64,000 nt of DNA. It comes from Lachnospiraceae bacterium MD329 (GTDB lineage Bacteria; Bacillota; Clostridia; UBA1381). A model generated the notes under the pieces. The model saw only the letters and a program-made list of their open reading frames with translations, made no database searches and had not been told where the DNA came from. The position numbers and the translations under genes were made by a program. Positions within the stretch are counted from its first letter, which is position 1. Every line of letters begins with the position of its first letter. Shown in pieces: positions 35,877-46,110 of the stretch. The stretch lies in the NCBI GenBank assembly GCA_010206265.1, contig VIQV01000023.1, positions 124,001 to 188,000 on the forward strand. Reading direction: 5' to 3'.

Positions 35877-36179
35877 TTAACGGCTTTTTAAGTATTTATT
35901 GAGTTCCGACATATCGGAAAATTCCAGTTCGAGTTCGTGACCGTTTTCTTCGCCAATAGCTAAAAGCTCTGAAATTTTATTGTCAATATTTGAAAATGTT
36001 ACTCCCAGCCTTCTTGCAAGTATGTAATCCATAGCTATAATAGTTGCAATTTCGTTTGTAACACTTTCATATTCGCCTATTTCATCATAGTCTGCCAAAG
36101 TTTTATAGAGCTTTGCCATTTCGGAAAGAATTTCTCCCTTAATTGTCTCAATAGCCTTTAAATTTGTTGAAATGTTCAT
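35877..36179 (-). CDS. MazG-like small protein
   Basis: 100 residues, almost all alpha-helical, starting MNISTNLKAIETIKGEIL and with ATIIAMDYILARRLGVTFSNID. It resembles the short MazG-like family proteins seen near rplI/gdpP clusters in Clostridia, but the acidic metal-binding residues of true MazG pyrophosphatases are not obvious. GGAGG site before the ATG and a sigma-A promoter 54-82 bases upstream suggest it is the first gene of the gdpP-rplI-dnaB-tilS-ftsH run. Activity unknown. Confidence 0.6.
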   Translation of the reverse strand: MNISTNLKAIETIKGEILSEMAKLYKTLADYDEIGEYESVTNEIATIIAMDYILARRLGVTFSNIDNKISELLAIGEENGHELELEFSDMSELNKYLKSR

Positions 36180-36232
36180 AGTTATGTCCTCCTAAGCTGT
36201 TTAATAAAATTATACACTTCATCTAATTTTAT

Positions 36233-36261
36233 ATTTTAGCATAAACAAAGTTATAAGTCAA
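36233..36261 (-). promoter_or_regulatory. Sigma-A promoter of the MazG-like/gdpP/rplI/dnaB operon
   Basis: Minus strand: TTGACT (36261-36256), 17-base spacer, TAAAAT (36238-36233). Confidence 0.75.
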
Positions 36262-36291
36262 CAAAATACAATAATTTTTCCATAAAAATAC

Positions 36292-36320
36292 AAAAACACC
36301 TGTATAACGCAAGTGTTTTT
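36292..36320 (-). terminator. Terminator of leuCDB
   Basis: Hairpin AAAAACAC / GTGTTTTT with a 13-base loop, 11 bases beyond the leuB stop codon. Confidence 0.55.
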
Positions 36321-36330
36321 GATAAAATCA

Positions 36331-37392
36331 TTATATATTTTCAGCAATAAGCTTCGCCATTTCTTTACAACCGACTTTTGTCATACCATCAGACATAATA
36401 TCTGTGGTTCTGTAATTTTCATCAAGAACCTTGTCTACAGCATTATTGATAGCCTTTGCCTCTTCAACAAGTCCAAACGACATTTCAAGCATCATTGCGG
36501 CTGAAACAATTGTAGCAATCGGATTTGCGATATCCTGACCTGCAATATCAGGCGCACTGCCGTGAATAGGCTCATACATACCGCACTTAGTTGCGCCAAG
36601 CGACGCTGACGGCAGCATTCCTATTGAACCTGCAATTGCGCTTGACAAATCGGAAAGAATATCACCAAAGATATTTGATGTTACAATAACGTCAAACTGA
36701 GCCGGATTTATTACAAGCTGCATTGCCGCATTATCTACATACATATGAGTCAGCGTAACTTCCGGATAGTCTTTTGCAATACTTTCCATAGTAGAACGCC
36801 ACAGACGCGAAGATTCAAGCACATTTGCCTTATCAACTGAAACAACGCGTTTATTACGCAGCATAGCAGTTTCAAAAGCTATTTTTCCGATTCTGGTAAT
36901 TTCCTCTACGCTGTACTTTTCTTCGTCGGACGCCCAATCATCACCCTTTGTACGTTTACCGAAATAAATTCCGCCTGTAAGTTCTCTTACCACCATTACG
37001 TCAAGTCCGTTTCTGAGTTTTTCATCCTTTAGCGGCGACGCGTCCTTTAACTGTTTCTTTAAAATAGACGGGCGCAGATTTGAATATAAACCAAGAGCTT
37101 TTCTTATTCCCAGAAGTCCTTTTTCAGGTCTGTTCTCTGACGGCTGACTATCCCATTTAGGTCCGCCCACGGCGCCTAAGAGTACACTGTCTGATTTTTT
37201 ACAGATATCTATTGTTTCCTGCGGAAGAGGCACACCGTATTTATCAATTGCACAGCCTCCCATATAAACTTCCGTATAATTAAATTTATGACCGTATTTT
37301 TTCTCAACTGCATTAAGCACCGTAACGGCACCGCTTACGATTTCAGGACCTATTCCATCGCCCGGAATAAGCGCTATATTAAATTCACTCAT
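36331..37392 (-). CDS. leuB: 3-Isopropylmalate dehydrogenase
   Basis: 353 residues. The start [12 protein letters not shown] is the classic nucleotide-site motif, followed by [22 protein letters not shown], the catalytic Tyr in that segment, and [21 protein letters not shown]. It oxidises and decarboxylates 3-isopropylmalate to 2-oxoisocaproate in leucine synthesis. Third gene of the leuCDB operon, 3 bases after leuD, with an AAAGGAAA site. Confidence 0.97.
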   Translation of the reverse strand: MSEFNIALIPGDGIGPEIVSGAVTVLNAVEKKYGHKFNYTEVYMGGCAIDKYGVPLPQETIDICKKSDSVLLGAVGGPKWDSQPSENRPEKGLLGIRKALGLYSNLRPSILKKQLKDASPLKDEKLRNGLDVMVVRELTGGIYFGKRTKGDDWASDEEKYSVEEITRIGKIAFETAMLRNKRVVSVDKANVLESSRLWRSTMESIAKDYPEVTLTHMYVDNAAMQLVINPAQFDVIVTSNIFGDILSDLSSAIAGSIGMLPSASLGATKCGMYEPIHGSAPDIAGQDIANPIATIVSAAMMLEMSFGLVEEAKAINNAVDKVLDENYRTTDIMSDGMTKVGCKEMAKLIAENI

Positions 37393-37395
37393 TAT

Positions 37396-37884
37396 TTAAT
37401 TTCCTTTCTTTATGTACTCTACCAATCCGCCTGCATTAATAATTTCCTGCATAAATTTAGGAAATGCTACAGCCTGATAAGTCTTATTTTTAGTTTTATT
37501 TGTAATTATACCCGTGTCAAAATCAACTTCGACCTCGTTACCTGCCTCAATATCTTCTGACGCCTCTGCACATTCCAGAATCGGCAAACCTATATTTATT
37601 GAATTTCTGTAAAAAATTCTTGCAAAATCCTTGGCAATAACACACGAAATACCGCTTGCCTTGATAGCTATAGGGGCGTGTTCTCTTGATGAACCGCATC
37701 CAAAATTTGCGCCTCCGACCATTATATCTCCGTTCTGCACCTTATTCACAAATTCTTTATCGATATCCTCCATACAATGCTTTGCAAGCTCCTTGGGGTC
37801 AGATGTTGTAAGATGTCTTGCAGGAATTATTACGTCAGTATCAATATTGTCACCGTATTTAATTACTTTTCCGTTTGCTTTCAT
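37396..37884 (-). CDS. leuD: 3-Isopropylmalate dehydratase small subunit
   Basis: 162 residues, the short bacterial/archaeal form. [13 protein letters not shown] and [21 protein letters not shown] are the swivelling-domain hallmarks, and [12 protein letters not shown] is conserved. It pairs with LeuC to isomerise 2-isopropylmalate to 3-isopropylmalate. One base separates it from leuC. Confidence 0.97.
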   Translation of the reverse strand: MKANGKVIKYGDNIDTDVIIPARHLTTSDPKELAKHCMEDIDKEFVNKVQNGDIMVGGANFGCGSSREHAPIAIKASGISCVIAKDFARIFYRNSINIGLPILECAEASEDIEAGNEVEVDFDTGIITNKTKNKTYQAVAFPKFMQEIINAGGLVEYIKKGN

Positions 37885-37885
37885 T

Positions 37886-39148
37886 TTACATTACCTCCTC
37901 TGGTGATGTTATCTTGCCTGTTATTGCACTTGCCGCAGCAACTTCAGGACTGGCAAGGTATACTTCACTTTCAATATGTCCCATACGTCCTATGAAATTT
38001 CTGTTTGTAGTTGAAACACATCTTTCACCCTCTGCAAGAATACCCATATGACCTCCCAGACACGGTCCGCAGGTAGGCGCTGATATTACACAGCCTGCCT
38101 CAACCAATGCTGACAGAGTACCATCCTTTAAAGCCTCAAGATAAATCGATTGTGTTGCAGGGAATACAATAACTCTTATTCCCTTTTTCACCCGTTTACC
38201 CTTCAAAATCTCTGCAGCACGGCGCAAATCTGAAATTCTGCCGTTTGTACAGGAGCCTATTACTACCTGATCTATAGCAACGTTACCCCAGTTTTCAGGT
38301 GTACGAGCATTCTCAGGAAGATGCGGAAATGCAACAGTATGCGGAACCTTTGATAAATCTATATCTATTATCTGCGAATATTCTGCGTCGCTGTCTGCCG
38401 TAAACACTTTATATTCTCTGTCCGTACGTCCCTTCATATATTCAATTGTAAGATCGTCAACCTCGAATATGCCGTTCTTTGCGCCTGCCTCAATCGCCAT
38501 ATTAGCAATAGTGAAACGGTCGTCCATTGTAAGAGAATGCATTCCCTCGCCTGTAAATTCCATTGATTTATACAGTGCGCCGTCTACTCCTATCATACCT
38601 ATTATATGTAAAATCAAGTCTTTACCGCTTGTATATTTCGGAAGTTTTCCTGTAAGATTGAACTTTATTGCCTCAGGCACCTTAAACCACGCTTTGCCTG
38701 TAGCCATACCTGCTGCCATATCTGTTGAACCTACGCCTGTCGAAAATGCTCCCAAAGCACCGTATGTACAGGTATGTGAATCTGCTCCGATTACAACATC
38801 GCCGGCTATTACAAGTCCCTTTTCAGGTAAAAGCGCGTGTTCTATACCAACCTCGCCTACTTCAAAATAATTTAAAATATCCTGTTCTTTTGCAAAAGTA
38901 CGCACCTGCAATGCCTGCTGTGCCGATTTAATATCCTTATTAGGTGTAAAATGGTCAGGCACAAGTGCTATTTTAGTCTTATCAAATACCGACTTACCGC
39001 CTATTTTATCAAATTCACCTATTGCAACAGGCGTTGTAATATCATTGCCGAGAACTAAGTTTAAATCTGCCATAATCAGTTCACCGGCTTTAACACTGTC
39101 TTTTCCTGCGGCAGCCGCAAGAATTTTCTGCGTCATTGTCATTCCCAT
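37886..39148 (-). CDS. leuC: 3-Isopropylmalate dehydratase large subunit
   Basis: 420 residues, the shorter LeuC type. The 4Fe-4S cysteines appear in [10 protein letters not shown] and in [36 protein letters not shown] is the aconitase-family substrate segment. First gene of leuCDB, transcribed from the promoter at 39184-39212. No leucine-rich leader peptide or T-box is visible in the 100-base upstream region, so control by the divergent LysR protein is likely. Confidence 0.97.
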   Translation of the reverse strand: MGMTMTQKILAAAAGKDSVKAGELIMADLNLVLGNDITTPVAIGEFDKIGGKSVFDKTKIALVPDHFTPNKDIKSAQQALQVRTFAKEQDILNYFEVGEVGIEHALLPEKGLVIAGDVVIGADSHTCTYGALGAFSTGVGSTDMAAGMATGKAWFKVPEAIKFNLTGKLPKYTSGKDLILHIIGMIGVDGALYKSMEFTGEGMHSLTMDDRFTIANMAIEAGAKNGIFEVDDLTIEYMKGRTDREYKVFTADSDAEYSQIIDIDLSKVPHTVAFPHLPENARTPENWGNVAIDQVVIGSCTNGRISDLRRAAEILKGKRVKKGIRVIVFPATQSIYLEALKDGTLSALVEAGCVISAPTCGPCLGGHMGILAEGERCVSTTNRNFIGRMGHIESEVYLASPEVAAASAITGKITSPEEVM

Positions 39149-39183
39149 AATAAATTCAGTCCTTTCTTCTATTTATGTATTGA

Positions 39184-39212
39184 ATTATAGCATATTAAGT
39201 GATATAATTCAA
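39184..39212 (-). promoter_or_regulatory. Sigma-A promoter of leuCDB
   Basis: Minus strand: TTGAAT (39212-39207), 17-base spacer, TATAAT (39189-39184). AT-rich dyads such as ATAATTTATATTAT just upstream are possible LysR-type binding sites. Confidence 0.8.
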
Positions 39213-39261
39213 ATATATATAATTTATATTATCCATAAATTTTAATTATATGAGGTGCTTT

Positions 39262-40137
39262 ATGAATAATTACGACAACCTATCCAGATACAGAATATTT
39301 CTTGAAGTTGCAGACTACGGAAGTATCTCAAAAGCCGCGGAACATTTATATATTTCACAACCTGCAGTCAGTATGACGATTAAAAAGCTTGAAGAAAACC
39401 TGTCTGCTACGCTTTTTATCCGAAAAACACGTGGAGTTGCGCTGACAGAAGAGGGTAAGCTCCTTTATGACTGTGCGCGAATTGCGCTGTACGCTTTAGC
39501 TGACGCGGAAGAAAAGCTAAAACAAAGTAAAAATACAGGCAGGCTCCGAATTGCCGCAAGTAATGTACTATGCAAGTATATTCTTATGCCTTATCTTGAA
39601 AAATTCACAAAAAAATATCCCGACACCGATGTTTCAATCACCTGCACATCTTCCTCAAATGCCCACGCAATGCTTGAAGAATGCAGTATCGACCTTGCTC
39701 TTATGGCTAAACCCGATAATATTGGAACAATGTCATACTATTCACTTGGTGAAATAGAGGATATTTTCGTATGTACCCCTGCATACCTGAAACGTCTTGA
39801 CTGCAAAATGAATGACGTGTTTAAATACGGTAATATTATGCTTTTAAACAAGTCTAACGTTTCGCGTATGCACGTTAATAATTATTATGCGGAGAACAAT
39901 ATCAATCCTGCTCATATTCTTGAGGTTAACGAAATGGATATGCTTATTGAGTTTGCAAAAATCGGCATAGGAATTTCCTGTGTCGTAAAGCAATTCGTTA
40001 AAAATGAACTTCTCTCAGGCAGTCTTATTGAAATACAATTACCCAAACCCATATCAGCGCGTGAAATAGGGTTTCTTTATAACGAGAACATTCAGCCCAT
40101 AAACGAAAATATATTAAAACTGATTAACATAAATTAA
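39262..40137 (+). CDS. LysR-family transcriptional regulator, probably of leuCDB
   Basis: 291 residues from the ATG at 39262 (MNNYDNLSRYRIFLEVADYGS), where GAGGTG is 4 bases ahead; an in-frame ATG 12 bases earlier would have no site. The winged helix-turn-helix SISKAAEHLYISQPAVSMTIKKLEE lies near 19-43, and the C-terminal effector-binding domain follows. It is divergent from leuC with 113 bases between, the usual layout for a regulator of the neighbouring operon. The effector is unknown; 2-isopropylmalate is the known one for LeuO/IlvY-like cases only by analogy. Confidence 0.88.
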   Translation: MNNYDNLSRYRIFLEVADYGSISKAAEHLYISQPAVSMTIKKLEENLSATLFIRKTRGVALTEEGKLLYDCARIALYALADAEEKLKQSKNTGRLRIAASNVLCKYILMPYLEKFTKKYPDTDVSITCTSSSNAHAMLEECSIDLALMAKPDNIGTMSYYSLGEIEDIFVCTPAYLKRLDCKMNDVFKYGNIMLLNKSNVSRMHVNNYYAENNINPAHILEVNEMDMLIEFAKIGIGISCVVKQFVKNELLSGSLIEIQLPKPISAREIGFLYNENIQPINENILKLININ

Positions 40138-40143
40138 GACATA

Positions 40144-40178
40144 AAACAGAGGCATACATAACGTATGCCTCTGTTTTC
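40144..40178. terminator. Bidirectional terminator between LysR and pcrA genes
   Basis: AAAACAGAGGCATAC-ataac-GTATGCCTCTGTTTT, between convergent genes. Confidence 0.9.
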
Positions 40179-42375
40179 AATTTATCTTTTTTACATTTGA
40201 GAAAGCCGCCATTAATCGTTTAAATCCTATGCTTTCAAATTGAATTTCAAGAATACAGTCATTTCCGCAGGGTGTGGCTTTAAGAATCTCACCTCTTCCG
40301 AATTTTCTGTGTTCAATTATATCTCCTGCCTTATAATCGCTGTATACAGCGTCCGTTTTTTGTATAGGAGTATATGTATTCTTTTTCTTATCTGGTATAT
40401 TATAAAAGCCCATTTTCTGAAATCCTTCTGCAATTTTGGGCTTTACAGCAGTTTTATCTTCTACATATTCTTTTGGAATTTCATTAAAAAATCTCGACGG
40501 AATGGTAGGGGTTGTTTTACCGTAAAGCGTGCGGCTGACAGTTTTTGTTATATACAAACGCTGTTTTGCCCTTGTAATCGCAACATAACACAATCTGCGC
40601 TCCTCCTCAATGTCCTCCTCCGAATTCATTGACCTCATTCCCGGAAAAATCCCTTCTTCAAGACCTGACAGGAACACTATGGGAAATTCAAGACCTTTTG
40701 CACTGTGAATCGTCATCAGAACAACAGAATCCTCGTTTTCGTCGTAGCCGTCAACATCTGACACAAGCGTTATACTTTCCAGAAATTCGCCGAGTGTACT
40801 GCCTGTTTCCTCATTTTTTTCAAATTCCATTATTACGGACATAAATTCACCAAGGTTTTCTATTCTTGTCTTGCTTTCCGTTGTATCCTCCAGCATAAGC
40901 GCCGGCATATATCCCGTATCGTTCATAACTCGTGAAGCAAGCTCGTTAATGGGTACTGTATCTCTGATTTTTATAAGCGAATTTATTATTTCGGAAAAAT
41001 CAAGCAGTTTTTTTATTGCGGTTTTAAATTCAGGATAGTTATCTGCGTGCGATACAACATCATAAAGAGAAGTACCGTTTTCCTCGGCAATATTACGAGC
41101 TTTTTCCAACGTTGCATTTCCAATTTTACGTTTTGGCTCATTTATAATTCTCGCAAGACTTACATCATCATTAGGGTTATAAATTACGCGCAAATACGCA
41201 ACAATATCCTTAATTTCCTTTCTGTCATAGAAACGCAGTCCCGACAGCACTCTATACGGAATATTTTCTCTCATAAGCATTTCTTCTATTACACGCGACT
41301 GTGCATTTGTACGATACAGCACAGCACAATCCGAAAACGTACCAATTTCGTTAAAATGCTCCTTTACTTCTTTCGCAATATAACGAGCCTCATCATATTC
41401 ATTTGTGCCTGTATACACAAGAACTTTCTCACCCTCGCCCTGAGATGTCCACAACGATTTGCCAAGTCTACCGTTATTATTTTTAATAACACTGTTTGCA
41501 GTATCAAGAATATTCTGTGTTGAGCGGTAATTCTGGTCAAGCGTAATTTTCTTTACCTCAGGGAAATCATCATTAAAATTCAAAATATTGTTAATATTTG
41601 CTCCTCTGAATTTATAAATACTCTGGTCATCATCACCAACAACGCATAAATTATGATGTTCTCCTGCCAACAGATTTATAAGCAAATACTGTGAATTATT
41701 TGTGTCCTGATACTCGTCTACCAATATGTATTTGAATTTATCACGATACTTTGCGAGAACGTCAGGATTTTCGCTTAAAATTTTTACGGTATTTAAAATT
41801 ATATCGTCAAAGTCAAGTGCGTTGTTCTTTCGCAGTTTCGTCTGATAACGGTAATAAATCTTTGAAATAATGTTCATTCTATAATCATTACGATAAATAT
41901 TTTCAAACGTAGGGGCGTCCATAAGGTCGTTTTTAGCGTTACTTATAATAGAAAGTACATTTCTGTGCGGAAAGCTTTTTTCGTCGATATTAAGCTCTCT
42001 GAGGCACTCCTTCATCAATGTACGTGTATCGGCAGTATCATATATAATAAAATCACGTCCGTAACCAAGAAGGTCGATACAGGTACGCAAAATTTTTACA
42101 CACACCGAATGAAACGTACCTACCCATATATTGTTTGCAGTATCTCCAAGAAGTTTGTCAATACGTTCCTTCATTTCATTAGCGGCTTTATTTGTAAATG
42201 TGATTGCTAAAATATTCCAAGGCAAAATATTCTTTTCAGAAATCATATATGCAATTCTATTTACAAGTACGGTCGTTTTTCCGCTGCCTGCTCCTGCAAG
42301 TACAAGTACAGGTCCTTCTGTTTCCATAACCGCCTCTTTTTGTCTGTCATTCAAATTACTCAGTATATTACTCAT
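40177..42375 (-). CDS. pcrA: ATP-dependent DNA helicase PcrA/UvrD
   Basis: 732 residues. Walker A LAGAGSGKTTVLVNRI near 28-43, motif Ia TFTNKAANEMKERI, DEYQDTNNSQY (motif II), VVGDDDQSIYKFRGA (motif III), and motif VI VAITRAKQRLYI. The C-terminal 60 residues hold the RNA-polymerase-contacting tail (GDIIEHRKFGRGEIL). A superfamily 1 3'-5' helicase for repair and plasmid replication. GGAGC site before the ATG and a TACAAT -10 about 35 bases ahead. Confidence 0.97.
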   Translation of the reverse strand: MSNILSNLNDRQKEAVMETEGPVLVLAGAGSGKTTVLVNRIAYMISEKNILPWNILAITFTNKAANEMKERIDKLLGDTANNIWVGTFHSVCVKILRTCIDLLGYGRDFIIYDTADTRTLMKECLRELNIDEKSFPHRNVLSIISNAKNDLMDAPTFENIYRNDYRMNIISKIYYRYQTKLRKNNALDFDDIILNTVKILSENPDVLAKYRDKFKYILVDEYQDTNNSQYLLINLLAGEHHNLCVVGDDDQSIYKFRGANINNILNFNDDFPEVKKITLDQNYRSTQNILDTANSVIKNNNGRLGKSLWTSQGEGEKVLVYTGTNEYDEARYIAKEVKEHFNEIGTFSDCAVLYRTNAQSRVIEEMLMRENIPYRVLSGLRFYDRKEIKDIVAYLRVIYNPNDDVSLARIINEPKRKIGNATLEKARNIAEENGTSLYDVVSHADNYPEFKTAIKKLLDFSEIINSLIKIRDTVPINELASRVMNDTGYMPALMLEDTTESKTRIENLGEFMSVIMEFEKNEETGSTLGEFLESITLVSDVDGYDENEDSVVLMTIHSAKGLEFPIVFLSGLEEGIFPGMRSMNSEEDIEEERRLCYVAITRAKQRLYITKTVSRTLYGKTTPTIPSRFFNEIPKEYVEDKTAVKPKIAEGFQKMGFYNIPDKKKNTYTPIQKTDAVYSDYKAGDIIEHRKFGRGEILKATPCGNDCILEIQFESIGFKRLMAAFSNVKKIN

Positions 42376-42458
42376 TTTTCTGCTCCTATTTTAATTTATA
42401 CATCTATTGTAGCATATTCATTAAAAAATTAAAAGCCATTTTTGCAATATGTTTTTCA

Positions 42459-42488
42459 GTATAAACATCTTTCGTTTAGGCAAATTTA
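42459..42488 (+). promoter_or_regulatory. Sigma-F-like (or sigma-G) promoter of spoIVB
   Basis: GTATA (42459-42463), 15-base spacer, GGCAAATTTA (42479-42488). This matches GYATA-N15-GGNNANANTR with one mismatch (T for A at position 7 of the -10). In Bacillus spoIVB is read by sigma-F and sigma-G. Confidence 0.6.
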
Positions 42489-42512
42489 AATTTGTGAAAG
42501 GTGGTGATGCCA

Positions 42513-43502
42513 TTGGTAAGGGCTTACAAAAAAATAATTTTATTTCTGACGTTTTCTCTATGCCTTTTAAGTACCAGCTATGCAAATGCTGTAGAGGTAA
42601 TTCCGATAGGTAAAACGATAGGAGTAAAGATTTTCACTGACGGCTTGCTTGTTATAGGCTCGTCCGAGGTGAACGGTAAAAACATCGCAAAAGAATATGG
42701 AATCCGTACAAATGACAGAATTAAAGGAATTAATGGCGAAAGTATTGATAATACTGAAAAGCTCGTTCGCCTTGTGAACGAAAATCCCGAAGGTGTACGC
42801 TTATCTGTGACGCGGGACAATCGTGACATAGAGATTGATGCCGTTCCTGCGCGCGGTGACGATAATGTGTACCGTCTGGGTCTTTGGGTTCGTGACAGCA
42901 CCGCCGGTATAGGTACTGTCACCTTTTACAATCCTGCGACCAGAGATTTTGCTGCGCTTGGTCATTGTATAAATGATGTTGATACAGGTAATATTTTATC
43001 CTTAAAATCAGGAAATATTCTTAACTGCAATATTTTATCAGTGACAAAAAGCGAAAAAGGCGCGCCGGGTGAAATTAACGGTGCGTTTGAAGGTGACACT
43101 ATAGGTAATATAAGCGTTAATTCTCAGATAGGTATTTTCGGTAAAATGACCTGCAATGAGTTTAACTCCGCAGGCGATACACTCCCTGTTGCTTCACGCA
43201 ATGAAGTGGAAACAGGCGAAGCGTATATTTTGACTGACGCTTTTGGTGATGAAAACAACAAATATTCAATAAACATCAAAAAAATCACGCAATCCGCTGA
43301 CAAAGCTCTTGTTATTGAAATAACAGACTCGCGTCTTATTGACAGCGCCGGCGGCATTGTTCAGGGAATGAGCGGTTCACCTATTATTCAAAACGGTAAG
43401 CTGATAGGCGCGGTTACGCACGTTTTTGTGAACAACCCGTTAAAGGGCTACGGTACGCTTGCCGAAAATATGCTTGAAATTATAGAAAAATCCTCTGTGT
43501 AA
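42513..43502 (+). CDS. spoIVB: SpoIVB peptidase
   Basis: 329 residues from the TTG at 42513. The near-consensus AAAGGTGGTGAT site lies 8 bases before that codon (GGTGG to TTG), but in-frame GTG 42501 and ATG 42507 are alternatives. An N-terminal signal-anchor (about 7-25) is followed by a PDZ domain (about 30-105) and an S55 serine peptidase with ALGHCI (His) and GMSGSPI (Ser). SpoIVB is made in the forespore and cleaves SpoIVFA to release sigma-K processing. It is a clear sporulation marker, and it sits divergently from pcrA. Confidence 0.92.
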   Translation: MVRAYKKIILFLTFSLCLLSTSYANAVEVIPIGKTIGVKIFTDGLLVIGSSEVNGKNIAKEYGIRTNDRIKGINGESIDNTEKLVRLVNENPEGVRLSVTRDNRDIEIDAVPARGDDNVYRLGLWVRDSTAGIGTVTFYNPATRDFAALGHCINDVDTGNILSLKSGNILNCNILSVTKSEKGAPGEINGAFEGDTIGNISVNSQIGIFGKMTCNEFNSAGDTLPVASRNEVETGEAYILTDAFGDENNKYSINIKKITQSADKALVIEITDSRLIDSAGGIVQGMSGSPIIQNGKLIGAVTHVFVNNPLKGYGTLAENMLEIIEKSSV

Positions 43503-43505
43503 GAC

Positions 43506-43546
43506 AAAAAAACGGATAAAGGTTATTTTACCTTTATCCGTTTTAA
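43506..43546. terminator. Bidirectional terminator between spoIVB and the FtsX gene
   Basis: AAAACGGATAAAGG-ttatttta-CCTTTATCCGTTTT, between convergent genes. Confidence 0.9.
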
Positions 43547-43551
43547 CCTGT

Positions 43552-46110
43552 TTAATTTTCATTTTCACGAAGTCTGTCCACTATACTTTGTTTTTCAACT
43601 GTTTTCAGTACAGGCATTGGCAATACTATACCGATTATAAGTAATATTGGAATTGTTATAATAAGCGGCAGCAGCGTAAACTGATATGTGAAGAACCACA
43701 GGCTTTTTGCGACTGTATTTGCAAGCAGCGCCGATACCCCTACTCCGAATACCAGAGATACCGCACCTGCCGACGCAGTATACATAAGCCCCTCCGCTAT
43801 CAGCATTTTTTTGAGCTGCAATGTAGTCATACCTATTGACTGCAGCATTGCAAATTCGCGTTTTCTTGTAAGTATGCTCGTAAGCATTGAATTTATAAAA
43901 TTCAGTACTCCGATAAGCCCTATTATAAGGCTCAGCACTCCGCCGACTATCAATACCATATTTTGCATACCTTTAAATTCATTTGCTTTTGTCTGCTTTG
44001 ACGAATATGCCATAACAGGCTCAATATTTTCCGTGTAGTTCTGCAAGAATGCGTCCATTGCAGGCTCCGTGCCTTCCTCAACATCATATACATACATCAT
44101 TGTACCGGGATTTACCACCATTGTTTTATATACCTCAGCAGGCAAATAATAGGAATAGTCATATCCTACGCGGCAGGAATTGGTAAAGGTATTTACTTCA
44201 ACCTTAGCCATAACCTCATAACTGTATTCGGTATATTCATTGTCTGCCATAGTTTCACCGTTACCTCTGTTATTGTAGAGCGTTACGGTATCACCTATAT
44301 CGTAATGAGAGGTTTCATTTATCGGATTACGGTTATCGTCCGTATGCACACCCTCTAAAATATATTTGCCCGTCTTAAGTTTCTCATAGTCAATCTCGCC
44401 CTCAAGTACGTTTAAATTGCCGAGAGGGAAATCCTCCAAGCCATATACCGCACAAAAAGCATTACCTTTATCGTCCCTATTCACGCGGATATAGTTTGTA
44501 TTTCTGCCGCCGGGAAGAATACGGAAAGTTTCCGCATCTCTTATATTTGCGAAAAATCTGCCGCCCTCCTTAAAGCCGCTTTGTTCCTCAATCGCAGAAA
44601 TCATACTTTCCGTTACAGTGTCCTCATCTCCTGCGTAAGTATAATTTCCAAGACTTGCGTGAGATACAAGATAATCGGTTTCCACAAAGGTTGATAAGAA
44701 TTTATCCATATCAAAACCAAGACTCATTGTATAAATAGTGTTAAACATAACAAGCGACAGTGACATTGAAATGACAACAAGAATTGTACGTTTTTTATTT
44801 CGTCCCAGATTTGCCGCCGCCATACCGCTTATCTTTGCGCCGCCGCGTGATTTCCGATTTTTCTTTTTAGTATTTGTATTATCGGTATATCTGACAGCCT
44901 CGACAGGTGACACACTCGCTGCAATACGTCCGGGCTTTGAGGTGCTTATCGCAACAGTTACAAGAGCAAATATTGTACTGCCAACAAATATAAGCGGATT
45001 TGCGCTTGTTGTAAATACCGCTCCCGCAAATGAGCTTTGATTCATAATAAGTGGTACAATAGCCGTACCTATGAAGTATCCTGCAATAAGTCCAATCGGT
45101 ATACCTATACAAGACAGTATTAAAGCCTGACGGCGTATAATCTTCTTTACCTGCTTACCTGTTGTACCAATTGTCTTTAACAAACCGTAAAAGCGTATGT
45201 CCTTAATAACGGAAATCTGAAAAATGTTGTAAATTATCAGATATCCCGTAAATATTATAAGCGCAATAGCCGCTATTACAGCAGCAACAGTCGGCAAATC
45301 CAGACTGAAATTACTTGACAGATACGACCAGTTTACATTTGACTCAACAAAATTCGGCGCGTTTTCGTCCATTGAATAGCCGCTTTCGGTTATTATACGT
45401 TCCAGCTTGCTTTCCAGACCAAACGAGTTCTTAAACATAACATAACTGTTTATAACGCCCGTATATTCATAATTTTCTCTGAAACTGTTGTAAAGCTCGT
45501 CAATATGAGCGTCTATATAAGCCTTTGAAACCACCATAATTGACGCCATATCAAAGGTAGGGTCAGCCTCCCACCAGCCCGAGAGTACAAACTCGCGCTC
45601 GACAATTTCACCGTCGTGAATTTTCATTTGAAATGTTACGGACGCTCCGACCTCCTCAGGAAGTCCGAGCATTTTCATTGCTCGTGTATCCATTATTATT
45701 TCATTTTCCTTTTCAGGATTACGCCCGTGAGTAGGCACACAAAATCCAAGCTCCATTCCGACGTCGTTCATATAGTAAATTTCCGCGTGACGTTTTAAAA
45801 GCTTATCGCTTATAACCTCGTCGCATATCATTCTGCTGTATGAAATCCTGTCAATCAGCGGATGGTCTTTTATATCGTTATACTGTTCATCGGTTATATA
45901 TTTTAAATACGCCATACCGCCTCCGCCTGCCTGACGCATAGTCTGACGCTGAATATTTTCAATCATTCCGCTGCCGACCGTAAAAAGTGCGGTAAAGAGT
46001 ATTGCCGTAAGCGCAATAGCAATAACCGCTATAACATTTCTTGATACATTAGACTTAAAACTTCTGTTTGACAGACGGCGGATTGCTTTTTTACTGTTTA
46101 CCTTAAGCAT
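43552..46110 (-). CDS. FtsX-type ABC transporter permease (large, duplicated)
   Basis: 852 residues from the ATG at 46110, chosen over an earlier GTG because AGGTGG sits 5 bases ahead. A membrane helix (about 26-50), a large extracytoplasmic domain (about 60-270), three membrane helices (about 275-395), a second helix (about 440-465), a second extracytoplasmic domain (about 475-715) and three final helices (about 720-840). Two FtsX repeats are thus present. It overlaps the ATPase gene by 8 bases. Such permeases with two-component systems usually handle antimicrobial peptides or envelope lipids; the substrate here is unknown. Confidence 0.88.
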   Translation of the reverse strand: MLKVNSKKAIRRLSNRSFKSNVSRNVIAVIAIALTAILFTALFTVGSGMIENIQRQTMRQAGGGGMAYLKYITDEQYNDIKDHPLIDRISYSRMICDEVISDKLLKRHAEIYYMNDVGMELGFCVPTHGRNPEKENEIIMDTRAMKMLGLPEEVGASVTFQMKIHDGEIVEREFVLSGWWEADPTFDMASIMVVSKAYIDAHIDELYNSFRENYEYTGVINSYVMFKNSFGLESKLERIITESGYSMDENAPNFVESNVNWSYLSSNFSLDLPTVAAVIAAIALIIFTGYLIIYNIFQISVIKDIRFYGLLKTIGTTGKQVKKIIRRQALILSCIGIPIGLIAGYFIGTAIVPLIMNQSSFAGAVFTTSANPLIFVGSTIFALVTVAISTSKPGRIAASVSPVEAVRYTDNTNTKKKNRKSRGGAKISGMAAANLGRNKKRTILVVISMSLSLVMFNTIYTMSLGFDMDKFLSTFVETDYLVSHASLGNYTYAGDEDTVTESMISAIEEQSGFKEGGRFFANIRDAETFRILPGGRNTNYIRVNRDDKGNAFCAVYGLEDFPLGNLNVLEGEIDYEKLKTGKYILEGVHTDDNRNPINETSHYDIGDTVTLYNNRGNGETMADNEYTEYSYEVMAKVEVNTFTNSCRVGYDYSYYLPAEVYKTMVVNPGTMMYVYDVEEGTEPAMDAFLQNYTENIEPVMAYSSKQTKANEFKGMQNMVLIVGGVLSLIIGLIGVLNFINSMLTSILTRKREFAMLQSIGMTTLQLKKMLIAEGLMYTASAGAVSLVFGVGVSALLANTVAKSLWFFTYQFTLLPLIITIPILLIIGIVLPMPVLKTVEKQSIVDRLRENEN

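Noticed and set aside
39149-39261. T-box or leucine leader-peptide attenuator in front of leuCDB
   Set aside because: The leader is about 35 bases from the predicted start of transcription, too short for either, and no leucine-codon run or antiterminator stem is present.
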